Positions 26,250 to 35,952 of a DNA stretch of 64,000 nt are shown one piece after another. A model generated the notes under the pieces. That model worked only from the letters and a program-made list of their open reading frames with translations, was not told the origin of the DNA and did not search any database. Made by a program: the position numbers and the translations under genes. Within the stretch, counting starts at the first letter, position 1, and the number at the start of each line of letters is the position of its first letter. Origin of the DNA: Jannaschia donghaensis (GTDB lineage: Bacteria > Pseudomonadota > Alphaproteobacteria > Rhodobacterales > Rhodobacteraceae); NCBI RefSeq assembly GCF_001403795.1, contig NZ_CXSU01000012.1, forward strand, positions 1,118,471-1,182,470, written 5' to 3'.

Positions 26250-27671
26250 ACGGATCGGAATGTCATCGAGGTCGACTTCACGACCGACGATCGACCCAAG
26301 TACGTCGTCCTCGAAGGGGCGATCCGCGATGCGATTCGGCGCGGCGTCCTGCCCGCCGGGACCCGCCTGCCCGCGACGCGTGACCTGGCCTGGCGCGTGG
26401 GCGTCACGCCCGGCACTGTCGCGCGCGCCTATTCGCGACTGACCGACGACGGCACGCTGGACGCGGCGGTCGGGCGCGGAACCTTCGTGTCCGAAGTCCA
26501 CGCGCCCGAGTCGATGTTCCGGGACCCGCCCCCGGTGATGGTCGATTCGACGCCGCATCTGACGGGTGGCGAAACCGACGTCGTGAACCTGATGTCCCCG
26601 CACCTGCCGTCGGTCGGTCAGGCCGCGTTGATCCGCAAACTGCTGGCCGACGTGGCCGAGGATCCACCGTCGGGCGTGATGCATTACCCCGTATCGGGCA
26701 CCGAGCGACCGGTCCGCGTCGCGGCGGCACACTGGCTGGCGGACCCGATGCTGGGCCCGGTCGACGAAGCGGAGATCGTGGTGACGAACGGCGGGCAGAA
26801 CGCCATCGCCCTGTCGCTTCAGACGATCCTGCGGGGCCGACGTCCGGTCGTCGCCTTGGAGGAATTGTCGTATCCCGGCTTCCGCCGCGCCGCCGAAATG
26901 TTGCGCGCCGATGTTGTCACAGTAGAAATGGACGCCCACGGAATAATCCCCGCATCGCTGGCTGCCATGGCGCAGCGGCACGACGTTCAGGTCCTGTGCA
27001 CCTCGCCGGAGGTTCACAACCCGACATTGATCTTCACGCCCGAAGCCCGCCGCAGGGAAATCGTGGAAGTGGCGCGCACCCACGACATTCAGATCATCGA
27101 CGACGACTGCTATCTCATGGGACGCGCCGCGGCCCCCGGATATCGCCGCTTGGCACCCGAACGGACGTGGACGGTGTCGTCCATCGCCAAGACGATCACC
27201 CCTGCCCTGCGGCTGGGGTTCGTCGTGCCACCACCGGCGCAGCACCTCGCCCTGCAACGCGCCGTGGAATACAATCAGTTCGGCATGGCCACCCCCATGA
27301 GCGATCTGGCCGCCAAGCTGCTGATCCATCCCGACCTGGCCGCGCTTCAGGCCGAAACCTCCGCCCTTGTGGCGCGCTATGTCTCGCGGGCGGTGGATAT
27401 CCTGGCGGGGCACGATCTGGTGTGGCGCACGGACGTACCGTTCCTGTGGCTGACGCTGCCGGTGGGCTGGCGGGCCAGTGCGTTCTGTCGCAGTGCCGAA
27501 GCCGAGGGCGTCACACTGCGCACGGCCGATGAATACGCCGGCCGCGACGCCAACAGCCCCCATGCCGTGCGGCTGGCGATCAACGCCGGCGTGTCGCTGC
27601 GCAGCTTCGAGGCGGCGCTCGTCCGCCTGCGCGCCCTTCTGGACCGTCCGAACGAAGGCCTGGGGGTCTGA
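26238..27671 (+). CDS. MocR-family regulator (GntR HTH + aminotransferase domain)
   Basis: A 477-residue fusion of an N-terminal GntR winged helix (residues about 20-88: LEGAIRDAIRRGVLPAGTRL, RVGVTPGTVARAYSRL) and a fold-type I aminotransferase-like domain. The PLP lysine is Lys318 in SSIAKTITPALRLGF; the Asp that contacts PLP lies in IIDDDCY (288-290). Such proteins sense PLP, GABA, taurine or similar amines and regulate neighbouring genes. No obvious metabolic target is adjacent; the divergent DUF1127 gene and the gene itself are the nearest candidates. Confidence 0.93.
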   Translation: MSTITDRNVIEVDFTTDDRPKYVVLEGAIRDAIRRGVLPAGTRLPATRDLAWRVGVTPGTVARAYSRLTDDGTLDAAVGRGTFVSEVHAPESMFRDPPPVMVDSTPHLTGGETDVVNLMSPHLPSVGQAALIRKLLADVAEDPPSGVMHYPVSGTERPVRVAAAHWLADPMLGPVDEAEIVVTNGGQNAIALSLQTILRGRRPVVALEELSYPGFRRAAEMLRADVVTVEMDAHGIIPASLAAMAQRHDVQVLCTSPEVHNPTLIFTPEARRREIVEVARTHDIQIIDDDCYLMGRAAAPGYRRLAPERTWTVSSIAKTITPALRLGFVVPPPAQHLALQRAVEYNQFGMATPMSDLAAKLLIHPDLAALQAETSALVARYVSRAVDILAGHDLVWRTDVPFLWLTLPVGWRASAFCRSAEAEGVTLRTADEYAGRDANSPHAVRLAINAGVSLRSFEAALVRLRALLDRPNEGLGV

Positions 27672-27741
27672 TCGAGTGGGGTAAAATAAAACCCCAATAT
27701 CAACCTACTGTTTTTGCTTTCTTTTGCCCGATCGGCCGACG

Positions 27742-27769
27742 TTGACGCGACGCAAGACGTCTATATAAC
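27742..27769 (+). promoter_or_regulatory. Promoter of rplM-rpsI
   Basis: TTGACG (27742-27747), 16-base spacer, TATAAC (27764-27769), 61 bp before the rplM start. This is the best sigma-70-like promoter in the window. A weak hairpin TGGGGT/ACCCCA (27677-27696) just upstream may end transcription from the MocR gene. Confidence 0.7.
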
Positions 27770-27829
27770 CGCGCTATCCGGGGCATCCGCTCCGACCGTA
27801 TTCACCGATCGAAACAAGGAGTGGGCCCC

Positions 27830-28294
27830 GTGAAGACTTTCACCATGACCCCCGACCAGATCGAGAAGAAGTGGATCCTGATCGATGCCGAAGGTATCGT
27901 TCTGGGCCGCCTCGCCTCGATCATCGCGATGCGCCTGCGCGGCAAGCACAAGCCGACCTTCACGCCGTCCATGGACATGGGCGACAATGTCATCGTGATC
28001 AACGCCGACAAGGTGCAGATCACGGGCAACAAGCGCGAGAAGCCGAACTACTGGCACACCGGCACCGTGGGCGGCATCAAGTCGCGCACCACCGGCGAGA
28101 TCCTCGAGGGTAAGTTCCCCGAACGTGTGATGATCCAGGCGGTCAAGCGCATGCTGCCGGGCAACAGGTTGTCGCGTCAGTTGATGACCAACCTGCGCGT
28201 CTATGCGTCGGCCGAGCATCCGCACGAAGCACAGTCGCCCGAAGTCCTCGACGTCAAGTCGATGAACCCCAAGAACACCCGGAGCGCTTCCTGA
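27830..28294 (+). CDS. rplM: 50S ribosomal protein L13
   Basis: L13, an early-assembly protein of the large subunit, 154 residues. Motifs: [53 protein letters not shown]. The start is GTG at 27830 (MKTFTMTP), with AAGGAG nine bases upstream; this fits the family N-terminus. Its TGA shares one base with the rpsI ATG (TGATG). Confidence 0.97.
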   Translation: MKTFTMTPDQIEKKWILIDAEGIVLGRLASIIAMRLRGKHKPTFTPSMDMGDNVIVINADKVQITGNKREKPNYWHTGTVGGIKSRTTGEILEGKFPERVMIQAVKRMLPGNRLSRQLMTNLRVYASAEHPHEAQSPEVLDVKSMNPKNTRSAS

Positions 28295-28812
28295 TGGCTG
28301 AGCAACTGAACTCCCTCGAAGATCTCAAGGGCGCCGTCGAAGGCACCCCCGCCGAGGTCACCAATGAGGCCGGCGAGACGGTCCTGCTGGACACCTCCGA
28401 GCCGCGCGAACCCGTTCGCGACGAGCTGGGCCGCTCCTATGCCACCGGCAAGCGCAAGGATGCGGTCGCCCGCGTCTGGATCCGCCCCGGCTCCGGCAAG
28501 GTCACGGTCAACGGCAAGGACATCAACACGTACTTCGCCCGTCCCGTGCTCCAGATGATCCTCAAGCAGCCGTTCGAGATCACCGACCGCGAAGGCCAGT
28601 TCGACGTCATGGCCACCGTCAAGGGCGGCGGCCTGTCGGGTCAGGCCGGTGCGGTCAAGCACGGCGTGTCCAAGGCCCTGCAGCTTTATGAGCCGGGCCT
28701 GCGCGGCGCGCTCAAGGCCGCCGGGTTCCTGACCCGCGACAGCCGCGTGGTGGAGCGCAAGAAGTACGGCAAGGCCAAGGCCCGCAAGAGCTTCCAGTTC
28801 TCCAAGCGCTGA
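28294..28812 (+). CDS. rpsI: 30S ribosomal protein S9
   Basis: S9, 172 residues. The last 130 residues are the conserved ribosomal part ([42 protein letters not shown]-terminal KSFQFSKR whose tail reaches the P site). An extra acidic N-terminus of about 40 residues is usual in alphaproteobacteria. Second gene of rplM-rpsI. Confidence 0.97.
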   Translation: MAEQLNSLEDLKGAVEGTPAEVTNEAGETVLLDTSEPREPVRDELGRSYATGKRKDAVARVWIRPGSGKVTVNGKDINTYFARPVLQMILKQPFEITDREGQFDVMATVKGGGLSGQAGAVKHGVSKALQLYEPGLRGALKAAGFLTRDSRVVERKKYGKAKARKSFQFSKR

Positions 28813-28837
28813 TTTCAGACGCTTTCGTCGAATTTTC

Positions 28838-28864
28838 AAAGGCCCGCCATGTGCGGGCCTTTTT
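28838..28864 (+). terminator. Terminator after rpsI
   Basis: Stem AAAGGCCCGC (28838-28847), loop CATGT, GCGGGCCTTT (28853-28862), running into TTTTT. Textbook intrinsic terminator 25 bp after the rpsI stop. Confidence 0.9.
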
Positions 28865-28907
28865 CTTATGGTGATCCGGCGGCGTATTTCAAAACTCCGG
28901 AACTCTC

Positions 28908-29258
28908 ATGGAAACCTATCGCACCGCCCGTATCGTCCACTCCGTCCTGATCTTCGTGGGATGGCTGACCACAGGCGTCAGCCTGCTGACCATGGCCATC
29001 ATCTTTGCGAAATTCGGTGCCCTGGGATGGATTTCCGCTGGGATCCTTCTGGCGATCGCCATGTCAGGCGTGCTGACGGTCGTCGTCAGCCAGATGGGGG
29101 TCGCGCAGATCGCCACGGCGGAAAACACCGACCGCATGGTCCATCTGCTTCGCGCCGCGCTGGAGGCCCCTCGCCCGGACCGGCGCATCGTGGCGCCGCC
29201 GCTGACCCGGACCGACGATGAAACGATATCGCAGCTTCGTGCGCCGCGCCGGCACTGA
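28908..29258 (+). CDS. Small membrane protein, unknown function
   Basis: A 116-residue protein with two hydrophobic helices (HSVLIFVGWLTTGVSLLTMA and WISAGILLAIAMSGVLTVVV) followed by a polar C-terminus (about 50 residues, rich in Arg and Asp). The helical hairpin with a cytoplasmic tail is all that can be said; I do not recognise the family. It lies between rpsI and another two-helix protein gene of similar design. Confidence 0.6.
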   Translation: METYRTARIVHSVLIFVGWLTTGVSLLTMAIIFAKFGALGWISAGILLAIAMSGVLTVVVSQMGVAQIATAENTDRMVHLLRAALEAPRPDRRIVAPPLTRTDDETISQLRAPRRH

Positions 29259-29382
29259 CCGGCGAACCGGGCGACGCCACGTCCCGCAGCCCTCCGCCCA
29301 TCGCGCGCAGCCCGTCCGAACGATGCGGGACAAGCGTGGCGCATCGCTCTAGGTTGAGGGCGAGCTACTGCCGGGAGTCCCC

Positions 29383-29691
29383 ATGTTCCGTTTCTTCTTC
29401 ACCCGCATCCTGCTGTTCGTCATCGCGGTCTGCGGTTGGGGCCTTGTGGGGTTCGGTGGCTGGATCGCATGGCGCGGCATATATCTCTATGCTGGCGATC
29501 CGGTGTTGATGGGCACGGGGGGCGGGCTGGCGATCGGTGGCCTGCTGGTCGTGGCGCTGACATTGGCCGCGCGCATTCAGGTGGTCACCGCCGAAACGGC
29601 CCGTGCGATCCTCGCCCGATTGGAGGCGACGTCGCCCGCGAAACCCGCACCCCCCGCCGGACGGTCCGACCCGGCCCTGACACGCCGCTGA
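29383..29691 (+). CDS. Small membrane protein, unknown function
   Basis: A 102-residue protein with two hydrophobic segments (FTRILLFVIAVCGWGLVGFG and GTGGGLAIGGLLVVALTLAA) and a polar Pro/Ala-rich C-terminus. The design resembles the preceding 116-residue protein (two helices then a soluble tail with MVHLLR/RAILARLE helices), so they may be distant duplicates. Start ATG 29383; GGGAG lies upstream. Function unknown. Confidence 0.6.
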   Translation: MFRFFFTRILLFVIAVCGWGLVGFGGWIAWRGIYLYAGDPVLMGTGGGLAIGGLLVVALTLAARIQVVTAETARAILARLEATSPAKPAPPAGRSDPALTRR

Positions 29692-29752
29692 AACCCTTGC
29701 CAAGGTTCGGACCCTGCCGCAGTGTCGACCGCGGGACAGGCAGGGGGTTTCG

Positions 29753-30646
29753 GTGCAGCAGGAGACGAAACGCGGGCTGGGCCTGATCGCACCGCCGTTC
29801 TTCTATGCGGTGCTTTTGATGGCGGGGCCGCTGCTGGCGATCGTGGTGTTCAGTTTCTGGACGCAGGATTACCTGACCGTCGACCGCACCCCGACCATCG
29901 CCAACTATGTCGAGGCCTTTGGCGATCCGATCTATCGTGCGATCATGGGTCGGACGCTGTGGATATCGGGTCTGGTGACGCTTATCACCGTGCTGTTGGC
30001 CTTCCCGGTCGCCTATTTCGTCAGTTTCCACGTCGACCCCAGCCGCAAATCGCTGTGGCTGTTCCTCATCACCATCCCATTTTGGACCAGCTACCTGCTG
30101 CGCATCTTCTTGTGGAAGGTCATCCTGGGGTACAACGGCGTGCTGAATTCCATCCTGTCCTACATCAACGTCCCCCTGGAAGCCGTTGGAAACGCGACCG
30201 GAATACTCTGGATGCAGGAGGGATTGTCGGCACCGCTTTATTCCGCGTCCGCCGTGGTCCTAACCCTGTCCCACGCCTTCGCGCCCTTTGCGATCCTGCC
30301 GATCTTCGTGGCGTTGGAAAAGATCGACCGCAGCCTTCTGGAAGCCGCGCGGGACCTGGGCGAGACCGCCGTGACGGCTTTCATTCGCGTCACCCTGCCC
30401 TTGGCCGCGCCCGGCATCGTCGCTGCGCTGCTGATCGTATTCATTCCCACGGTCGGCGATTATGTCACCCCGGCGCAGGTCGGCGGCCCGGGCGGGCTGA
30501 TGATCGCCAACATGATCCAGACGCAGTTCCTGGGCCTCAACAATGCGCCGATGGGGGCCACGCTGGCCGTGATCGCCATGCTGATCGTGACGGTCATCGC
30601 CTTGGCGACCGTCTGGCTGGCGCGACGGCTGAGCGGGGTGCGATAG
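29753..30646 (+). CDS. potB: Spermidine/putrescine-type ABC transporter permease PotB
   Basis: Permease of a polyamine-type ABC importer, 297 residues, six helices, with the EAA loop LLEAARDLGETAVTAFIRVT before the penultimate helix. It starts with GTG 29753 (VQQETKRGLGL). First gene of a potB-potC-potA operon; a PotD binding protein is not adjacent. The ligand may be putrescine, spermidine or a similar compound. Confidence 0.9.
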   Translation: MQQETKRGLGLIAPPFFYAVLLMAGPLLAIVVFSFWTQDYLTVDRTPTIANYVEAFGDPIYRAIMGRTLWISGLVTLITVLLAFPVAYFVSFHVDPSRKSLWLFLITIPFWTSYLLRIFLWKVILGYNGVLNSILSYINVPLEAVGNATGILWMQEGLSAPLYSASAVVLTLSHAFAPFAILPIFVALEKIDRSLLEAARDLGETAVTAFIRVTLPLAAPGIVAALLIVFIPTVGDYVTPAQVGGPGGLMIANMIQTQFLGLNNAPMGATLAVIAMLIVTVIALATVWLARRLSGVR

Positions 30647-31444
30647 ATGCTGCGCGCCTATGTCGTCGCTTTCCTGATCTTCCTTTATGCGCCCATCGCG
30701 TTGTTACCGGTGTTCGCGTTCAATTCGGGCACGGTCATCGCGTTTCCGCTGGACGGTTTCACGCTTGACTGGTTCGCAGCCCTGCGCACAAATTCGGAGC
30801 TTCATTCCGCGCTCCTCAACTCCCTGACCGTGGCGGGCACGACGTCCGTCCTGTCGGTCCTTCTGGGTCTGATGGCCGCACGCGCCAACATCCGGTACAC
30901 TTTTCCGGGCAAGGCGGCGGCCATGGGTTTGGTCATGATCCCGCTGGTCCTGCCCGAGATCATCGTGGCCACGTCGTTGCTGGTGGTGGTGGTACAGTTC
31001 TTCGGCTGGTCGCTGTCGCTGGTCACGGTCGTCGCGGCCCACGTCCTGATCTGCACGCCATTCGCCATCGCCATCCTGAACGCCAGCTTTCAGTCGCTGG
31101 ATCCGGCGTTGGAGGAGGCGGCGATCGACCTGGGCGAGACCCGCTCCTCGACCTTCCGCCTCGTGACGCTGCCGCTCATCATGCCGGGCATCATCGCGGC
31201 GCTGCTGATCTGCTTCACGATCTCGCTGGACGAATTCATCATCGCCTTCTTCCTGACCGGCAGCGATACCACCCTGCCCGTCTACATCTGGTCGCTGCTC
31301 CGCTTCCCCAATCAATTGCCGGTTATCATGGCGCTGGGCACGATCCTGGTGATCGTCTCGATCCTGATCCTGACGCTGGCCGAATGGAACCGCCGCCGCG
31401 GCATCGCGCGGATGGGCGGCAAAGACAGCGGAGGGTTCCTGTGA
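30647..31444 (+). CDS. potC: Spermidine/putrescine-type ABC transporter permease PotC
   Basis: Second permease, 265 residues, with the typical PotC C-terminal SLDEFIIAFFLTGSDTTLPV and EAA motif ALEEAAIDLGETRSSTFRL. The ATG follows the potB TAG directly (no gap), and its TGA overlaps the GTG start of potA (GTGA). This indicates translation coupling of all three genes. Confidence 0.92.
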   Translation: MLRAYVVAFLIFLYAPIALLPVFAFNSGTVIAFPLDGFTLDWFAALRTNSELHSALLNSLTVAGTTSVLSVLLGLMAARANIRYTFPGKAAAMGLVMIPLVLPEIIVATSLLVVVVQFFGWSLSLVTVVAAHVLICTPFAIAILNASFQSLDPALEEAAIDLGETRSSTFRLVTLPLIMPGIIAALLICFTISLDEFIIAFFLTGSDTTLPVYIWSLLRFPNQLPVIMALGTILVIVSILILTLAEWNRRRGIARMGGKDSGGFL

Positions 31445-32514
31445 ACCTCATCGAATTGCGTGGCATCCAAAAGTACTACGGTGATTATCACGCGCTGCGC
31501 GGCATCGACCTCGACATCGCCGAGGGCGAATTCTTCTCGCTTCTGGGGCCGTCGGGCTGTGGCAAGACCACCCTTCTGCGCGTGGTCGCAGGGTTCGAAG
31601 ATGTCTCGTCGGGCAGCGTCATGATCTCCAACAAGGACATGACAGGCGTTTCGCCCAACAAGCGGCCAACGAACATGGTGTTCCAGTCCTACGCCATCTT
31701 TCCGCACCTGAGCGTGGCGCAAAACGTGGCCTTCGGCCTGCGCAAGCGGTCGGACCTGAACGCGCAAGCCCGCATGACACTGGTCGAAGACGCCCTCGAT
31801 ATGGTCGGGCTCGATGGTTACGGCGCGCGCGCGGCCAATGCGCTGTCGGGTGGCCAGCGGCAGCGCGTGGCCCTGGCCCGCGCGCTGGTCCTGCGCCCCA
31901 AGGTCCTGCTGCTGGACGAGCCGCTGAGCGCGCTCGACAAGAAGATGCGCGAACAGATGCAGGTGGAGCTGATCCGCCTGCAACGGCAGGTCGGCATCAC
32001 CTTCATCCTGGTGACACATGACCAGGAAGAGGCGCTGGTCATGTCCGACCGCATCGCCGTCATGTTCGACGGCGAAGTCGCACAAATCGCGGAGGCCGAG
32101 GATCTGTATCGCAAGCCGGTATCGCGCCGTGTGGCCGAATTCATCGGCACGATGAACTTCCTGCCCGCGACGGTCGCGGGTGAGAAGGTAGAGGTGGCGG
32201 GCCTGGGCCATATGGAATTGTCGGATACGCAGTCGATGGCGACCACCGACGGCGACACCATGGCGGGCTTTCGCCCCGAGACGGCGACGCTGCTGTTTCC
32301 CGGTCAGAAAACCGAAGGCCGTATCGCGTCCGGGACCGTGTCGGAGGTCGTGTATTACGGCGACATGACCTATTACGACGTAACGTTGGACGGGTGCGAA
32401 CGCCCTGTCCGCATTTCCATGCGCAACGTTTTCGGTCGCCCCGTGCTCGACATCGGCGCGCCCGCGCGGCTGGCCTGGTCGCCGGGGGCGGTGACGCTGT
32501 TCGCCAGGGCTTGA
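31441..32514 (+). CDS. potA: Spermidine/putrescine-type ABC transporter ATPase PotA
   Basis: ATPase subunit, 357 residues. Walker A LGPSGCGKTT, signature LSGGQRQRVALARAL, Walker B VLLLDEPLSALD, H-loop VTHDQEEAL; a C-terminal TOBE domain (residues about 270-357). The GTG 31441 start overlaps potC by GTGA. As no binding protein is encoded nearby, PotD must be elsewhere or the transporter is incomplete. Confidence 0.93.
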   Translation: MNLIELRGIQKYYGDYHALRGIDLDIAEGEFFSLLGPSGCGKTTLLRVVAGFEDVSSGSVMISNKDMTGVSPNKRPTNMVFQSYAIFPHLSVAQNVAFGLRKRSDLNAQARMTLVEDALDMVGLDGYGARAANALSGGQRQRVALARALVLRPKVLLLDEPLSALDKKMREQMQVELIRLQRQVGITFILVTHDQEEALVMSDRIAVMFDGEVAQIAEAEDLYRKPVSRRVAEFIGTMNFLPATVAGEKVEVAGLGHMELSDTQSMATTDGDTMAGFRPETATLLFPGQKTEGRIASGTVSEVVYYGDMTYYDVTLDGCERPVRISMRNVFGRPVLDIGAPARLAWSPGAVTLFARA

Positions 32515-32564
32515 TCCGCGCCGCCGCGCCCGACACGATGACGCCCTACCAACCGGAGACCCCG

Positions 32565-33020
32565 ATGCGCCTGATCCTTGCCCTTATCCTGCTTCTGTCG
32601 CCGCTGACCGCGGCGGCGCAGACCCTGTACGTCACCCGCACGGACGACGGATTCCTCAACATGCGGACCGGGCCGGGCACGCGGTTCGATGTAACGCAGC
32701 GGCTGTCGCCGGGTGACCGGGTCGACGTGCAGCAGACGGAAGGGGCTTGGTACTACGTCCGCCTGCCGTCGGGCGAGCGGGGCTGGGTTTCGGGCAATTT
32801 CCTGGAACGTGGAGAGCCTGCCGACGGCCTGCGCTATGTCGCGCGCAGCGACGATGGCTATCTGAACCTGCGCGCGGGTCCGGGGACAGATCACGCGATC
32901 CTGCGCCGCATGTATCCCGGCGACCGGCTTGACACGCTGGAACGTCGCGGCCGCTGGCTGCGGGTGCGGCATGTGTCGGGCGCGGAGGGTTGGGCCTATG
33001 ACGCCTATGTCACGCGCTAG
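32565..33020 (+). CDS. Secreted protein with two SH3b repeats
   Basis: A 151-residue protein with a signal peptide (MRLILALILLLSPLTAAAQ) and two bacterial SH3 (SH3b) repeats: TRTDDGFLNMRTGPGTRFD with WYYVRLPSGERGWVSGNFL, and ARSDDGYLNLRAGPGTDHA with WLRVRHVSGAEGWAYDAYV. SH3b domains usually bind peptidoglycan or peptides at the cell envelope. GGAG lies 6 bp before ATG 32565. Convergent with rnd. Confidence 0.88.
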   Translation: MRLILALILLLSPLTAAAQTLYVTRTDDGFLNMRTGPGTRFDVTQRLSPGDRVDVQQTEGAWYYVRLPSGERGWVSGNFLERGEPADGLRYVARSDDGYLNLRAGPGTDHAILRRMYPGDRLDTLERRGRWLRVRHVSGAEGWAYDAYVTR

Positions 33021-33031
33021 GACGTCACGCG

Positions 33032-34213
33032 CTAGAGGTCGATGATCTTGACCGTGTGTCCCTTGCAGGCCAGCGCGATCTGACCTTCGCACAGGCGAAG
33101 GGCGTCGGCGCCGAATACCTCCCGCCGCCAGCCCTTGGCCCAGCTGCCGTCCCGTTCCCCCGACGCAATGTCGTCGAGGTCGGAGGCCGTCGCGATCAGC
33201 TTGGAGGCCACGCCCGCATCCTCCGCCTTGGCCTTGAGCAGCACGCGCAACAGATCGGCCAGGGCCGCGTTGATCTGATCGCGGCTTTTCTGATTGGGCA
33301 CCTTCGGCAGGTCATCGCGGTCGACGGCCTGACCGGCGCCCACGGCAGCGATGATCCCGTCGGCGATCGGACCCTTGCGCGCCTCGCGCAGCAGCAAGCG
33401 GGCCTTGTTCAGCTCCCCCAGGTCCTTCGGCTTCAGCGACGTCATCTCCAACAGCGCGTCGTCCTTGAAGACGCGCGTGCGCGGGATGTTCGCGGTTTGA
33501 GCGTAATCTTCGCGAAAGGCAGCCAGCTCGCGCGCGATGGCGACATAGCGCGGCGACGGGTTGCGCATCTTAAGACGTTTCCACGCATTTCGCGGCTGCA
33601 CGCGGTAGGTGCCGAAGTCGCGCAGGACGTCCATCTCCTCCTCCACCCAAGGGGTGCGGTCGGTCTTTTCCAATTCGGCGGCCAGATATTCATAGATCAC
33701 CCGCAGATGCGTCACATCGGCCAGCGCATAGGATTTCTGCGCGTCCGACAGGGGACGCCGCGACCAGTCGGTGAAGCGCGACGACTTGTCGATCTGCGCC
33801 TTGGCCACCTTGCGGGCCAATGTCTCGTATCCGACCTGTTCGCCAAAGCCGCAGACCATCGCCGCGACCTGCGTGTCGAAGAGCGGTGCGGGAATGACCT
33901 CCCCCTCGATGGCGAAGATCTCCAGATCCTGGCGCGCGGCGTGGAACACCTTCACGCAATCCGGCGCGCGGAACAGATCGTAAAGCGGCGCAAGGTCCAG
34001 GCCGTCGGCCAACGGATCGACGAGAACGGCATCCGTTTCACCGTCGCCGGGATACGCCAGCTGGATCAGGCAGAGTTTGGAATAATACGTCCGTTCGCGC
34101 AGGAACTCGGTATCGACGGTGACATAGGGGGCCTTGGCCGCGCGGATGCAGAAGGTCGCAAGGTCGTCCGTGGTGGTCAGCGTCGTAATTGTCGCGGCAG
34201 AGATAGCGGTCAC
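33032..34213 (-). CDS. rnd: Ribonuclease D
   Basis: 3'-5' exoribonuclease for tRNA and small RNA 3' ends, 393 residues. DEDD motifs: Exo I VDTEFLRERTYYSKLCLIQ, Exo II KVFHAARQDLEIF, Exo III SYALADVTHLRVIYEYL; two HRDC-type helical regions follow. The start is GTG 34211-34213 (MTAISAATITTL), chosen because the length then matches the family and upstream codons belong to the purN 3' region. It follows purN. Confidence 0.92.
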   Translation of the reverse strand: MTAISAATITTLTTTDDLATFCIRAAKAPYVTVDTEFLRERTYYSKLCLIQLAYPGDGETDAVLVDPLADGLDLAPLYDLFRAPDCVKVFHAARQDLEIFAIEGEVIPAPLFDTQVAAMVCGFGEQVGYETLARKVAKAQIDKSSRFTDWSRRPLSDAQKSYALADVTHLRVIYEYLAAELEKTDRTPWVEEEMDVLRDFGTYRVQPRNAWKRLKMRNPSPRYVAIARELAAFREDYAQTANIPRTRVFKDDALLEMTSLKPKDLGELNKARLLLREARKGPIADGIIAAVGAGQAVDRDDLPKVPNQKSRDQINAALADLLRVLLKAKAEDAGVASKLIATASDLDDIASGERDGSWAKGWRREVFGADALRLCEGQIALACKGHTVKIIDL

Positions 34214-34235
34214 CTGAGTAAGTTGTCGCGCGACG

Positions 34236-34841
34236 CTAGTCGATTCCCACAACGGGGGGAAGGTCCAGCCGCGTCCGATCCCCGGCGGCGAAGCGGCGCA
34301 GCACGGCAGGGTACAAACGATGCTCCTGCACCAGAACCCGCGCCGCCAGATCGTCGGCGGTATCGCCGGGCAGAACGGGCACGCGCGCCTGCCCCAGGAT
34401 CGGCCCATCGTCCAATTCCGCCGTCACCTCATGCACCGAACATCCCGCCTGGGCGTCGCCGGCGTCGATCGCACGGGCATGGGTATGCAACCCGCGATAT
34501 TTCGGCAGCAGTGAGGGATGGATGTTGATCATCCGCCCCGCCCAGGCCCCGGTGAACCCGGCCGTCAAGATGCGCATGAAACCGGCCAGCGCGATGATAT
34601 CGGGGCTGGAGTGTTGCAGTCGGGCCTGGACCGCCGCCTCGAACGCGGGACGGTCGGGATAGGCGCGGTGGTCGATGGCGGCCGTTTCGATGCCAAGCGC
34701 GCGCGCCCGCACCAGCCCGCCCGCTTTGGGATCATTGGACAACACCAGACACGGCCGCGCGGGATGATCGCCGGTCATGCTTTGCGCCAGCGCCATCATG
34801 TTGGACCCGCCGCCCGAAAGCAGGATCGCGACGCGTTTCAC
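34236..34841 (-). CDS. purN: Phosphoribosylglycinamide formyltransferase
   Basis: GAR transformylase (10-formyl-THF dependent), 201 residues. Motifs: [35 protein letters not shown] and [14 protein letters not shown] with catalytic Asn/His/Asp. GTG 34839-34841 start overlaps the purM TGA as GTGA. Part of purM-purN-rnd. Confidence 0.95.
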   Translation of the reverse strand: MKRVAILLSGGGSNMMALAQSMTGDHPARPCLVLSNDPKAGGLVRARALGIETAAIDHRAYPDRPAFEAAVQARLQHSSPDIIALAGFMRILTAGFTGAWAGRMINIHPSLLPKYRGLHTHARAIDAGDAQAGCSVHEVTAELDDGPILGQARVPVLPGDTADDLAARVLVQEHRLYPAVLRRFAAGDRTRLDLPPVVGID

Positions 34842-35887
34842 CAGTTGGGCGCGCCGGAATACCGCACGCCGTCGCCAGGCGTCACCGTGCCCAAACGACG
34901 GACCGTCTCGCCCTCCGCCTCCAGCAGATCGGCCAGTTCCCCGGCGCGATCCGGCGCGCAGACCAGCACCATGCCGATACCGCAGTTGAATGTCTTGAGC
35001 ATTTCGGCCTGCGCCACGCCGCCCGCGGCCGCCAGCCAGCCGAAGACGGGCGCCGGCGTCCAGGCCGACAGATCGATGTCGCAACCCAGCCCCCGGGGCA
35101 GGATGCGCGGCAGATTTTCGGTCAATCCGCCCCCAGTGATATGGGCCAGCGCATGAACACCGCCGGCGCGCACAGCGGCCAAGGTCGGCAGCACGTAAAG
35201 GCGCGTCGGCGTCAGAAGGGCGTCGCCAAGCGTGCCGTCTTCGAAAGGGGCGGGATCGGCCCACGTCAGGCCCGCGCGGTCCGCAACGCGGCGCACCAGC
35301 GAAAAGCCGTTGGAATGCACCCCATCAGACGCCAGTCCCAGCAGCACGTCGCCCTCGGCCACGTCGGCGGGCAGGTCGGCCCCCCGCTCCATCGCGCCGA
35401 CGGCAAAGCCCGCCAGATCGAAATCACCGTCGTGGTACATGCCCGGCATCTCGGCGGTTTCCCCGCCGATCAGCGCGCACCCGGACGCGGCGCAGCCTGC
35501 GGCGATCCCCTCGATCACCTGCGCGGCCTCGGGCACGGCAAGCTTGCCAGTGGCGAAATAGTCGAGAAAGAACAGCGGCTCCGCCCCCTGGCACACCAGA
35601 TCGTTGACGCACATCGCCACCAGGTCGATGCCCACGGTGTCCAGTTTACCGGTATCGATGGCGAGGCGCAGCTTGGTGCCCACCCCGTCCGTCGCGGCCA
35701 CAAGGATCGGGTCGGAATACCCGGCGGCCTTCAGATCGAACAGCGCGCCGAACCCGCCCAGACCGGCCATCGTTCCGGGCCGCTGCGTCGCCTTGGCGGC
35801 GGGCTTGATCCGGTCTACCAGCGCGTTGCCCGCGTCGATGTCGACGCCCGCGCCGGAGTAGGTGAGACCCTGGTTTGCGTCTGCCAT
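34838..35887 (-). CDS. purM: Phosphoribosylformylglycinamidine cyclo-ligase
   Basis: AIR synthetase, fifth step of purine synthesis, 349 residues. Motifs: [46 protein letters not shown] and [13 protein letters not shown]. The ATG at 35887 ([20 protein letters not shown]) starts the conserved region. Its TGA overlaps the purN GTG. Confidence 0.96.
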   Translation of the reverse strand: MADANQGLTYSGAGVDIDAGNALVDRIKPAAKATQRPGTMAGLGGFGALFDLKAAGYSDPILVAATDGVGTKLRLAIDTGKLDTVGIDLVAMCVNDLVCQGAEPLFFLDYFATGKLAVPEAAQVIEGIAAGCAASGCALIGGETAEMPGMYHDGDFDLAGFAVGAMERGADLPADVAEGDVLLGLASDGVHSNGFSLVRRVADRAGLTWADPAPFEDGTLGDALLTPTRLYVLPTLAAVRAGGVHALAHITGGGLTENLPRILPRGLGCDIDLSAWTPAPVFGWLAAAGGVAQAEMLKTFNCGIGMVLVCAPDRAGELADLLEAEGETVRRLGTVTPGDGVRYSGAPNW

Positions 35888-35952
35888 GCGATTCCCCGTC
35901 TGCTGTCCGGTGGTGTCCGTCGCGCGCGGCCTAGCAGGCCCCCCGCCCCGCT

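Noticed and set aside
33056-34528. Long open frame (490 codons) on the plus strand opposite rnd and purN
   Set aside because: It mirrors conserved genes on the other strand and shows the His/Arg/Gly/Gln-rich composition that antisense frames have in GC-rich DNA; no family motif is visible.
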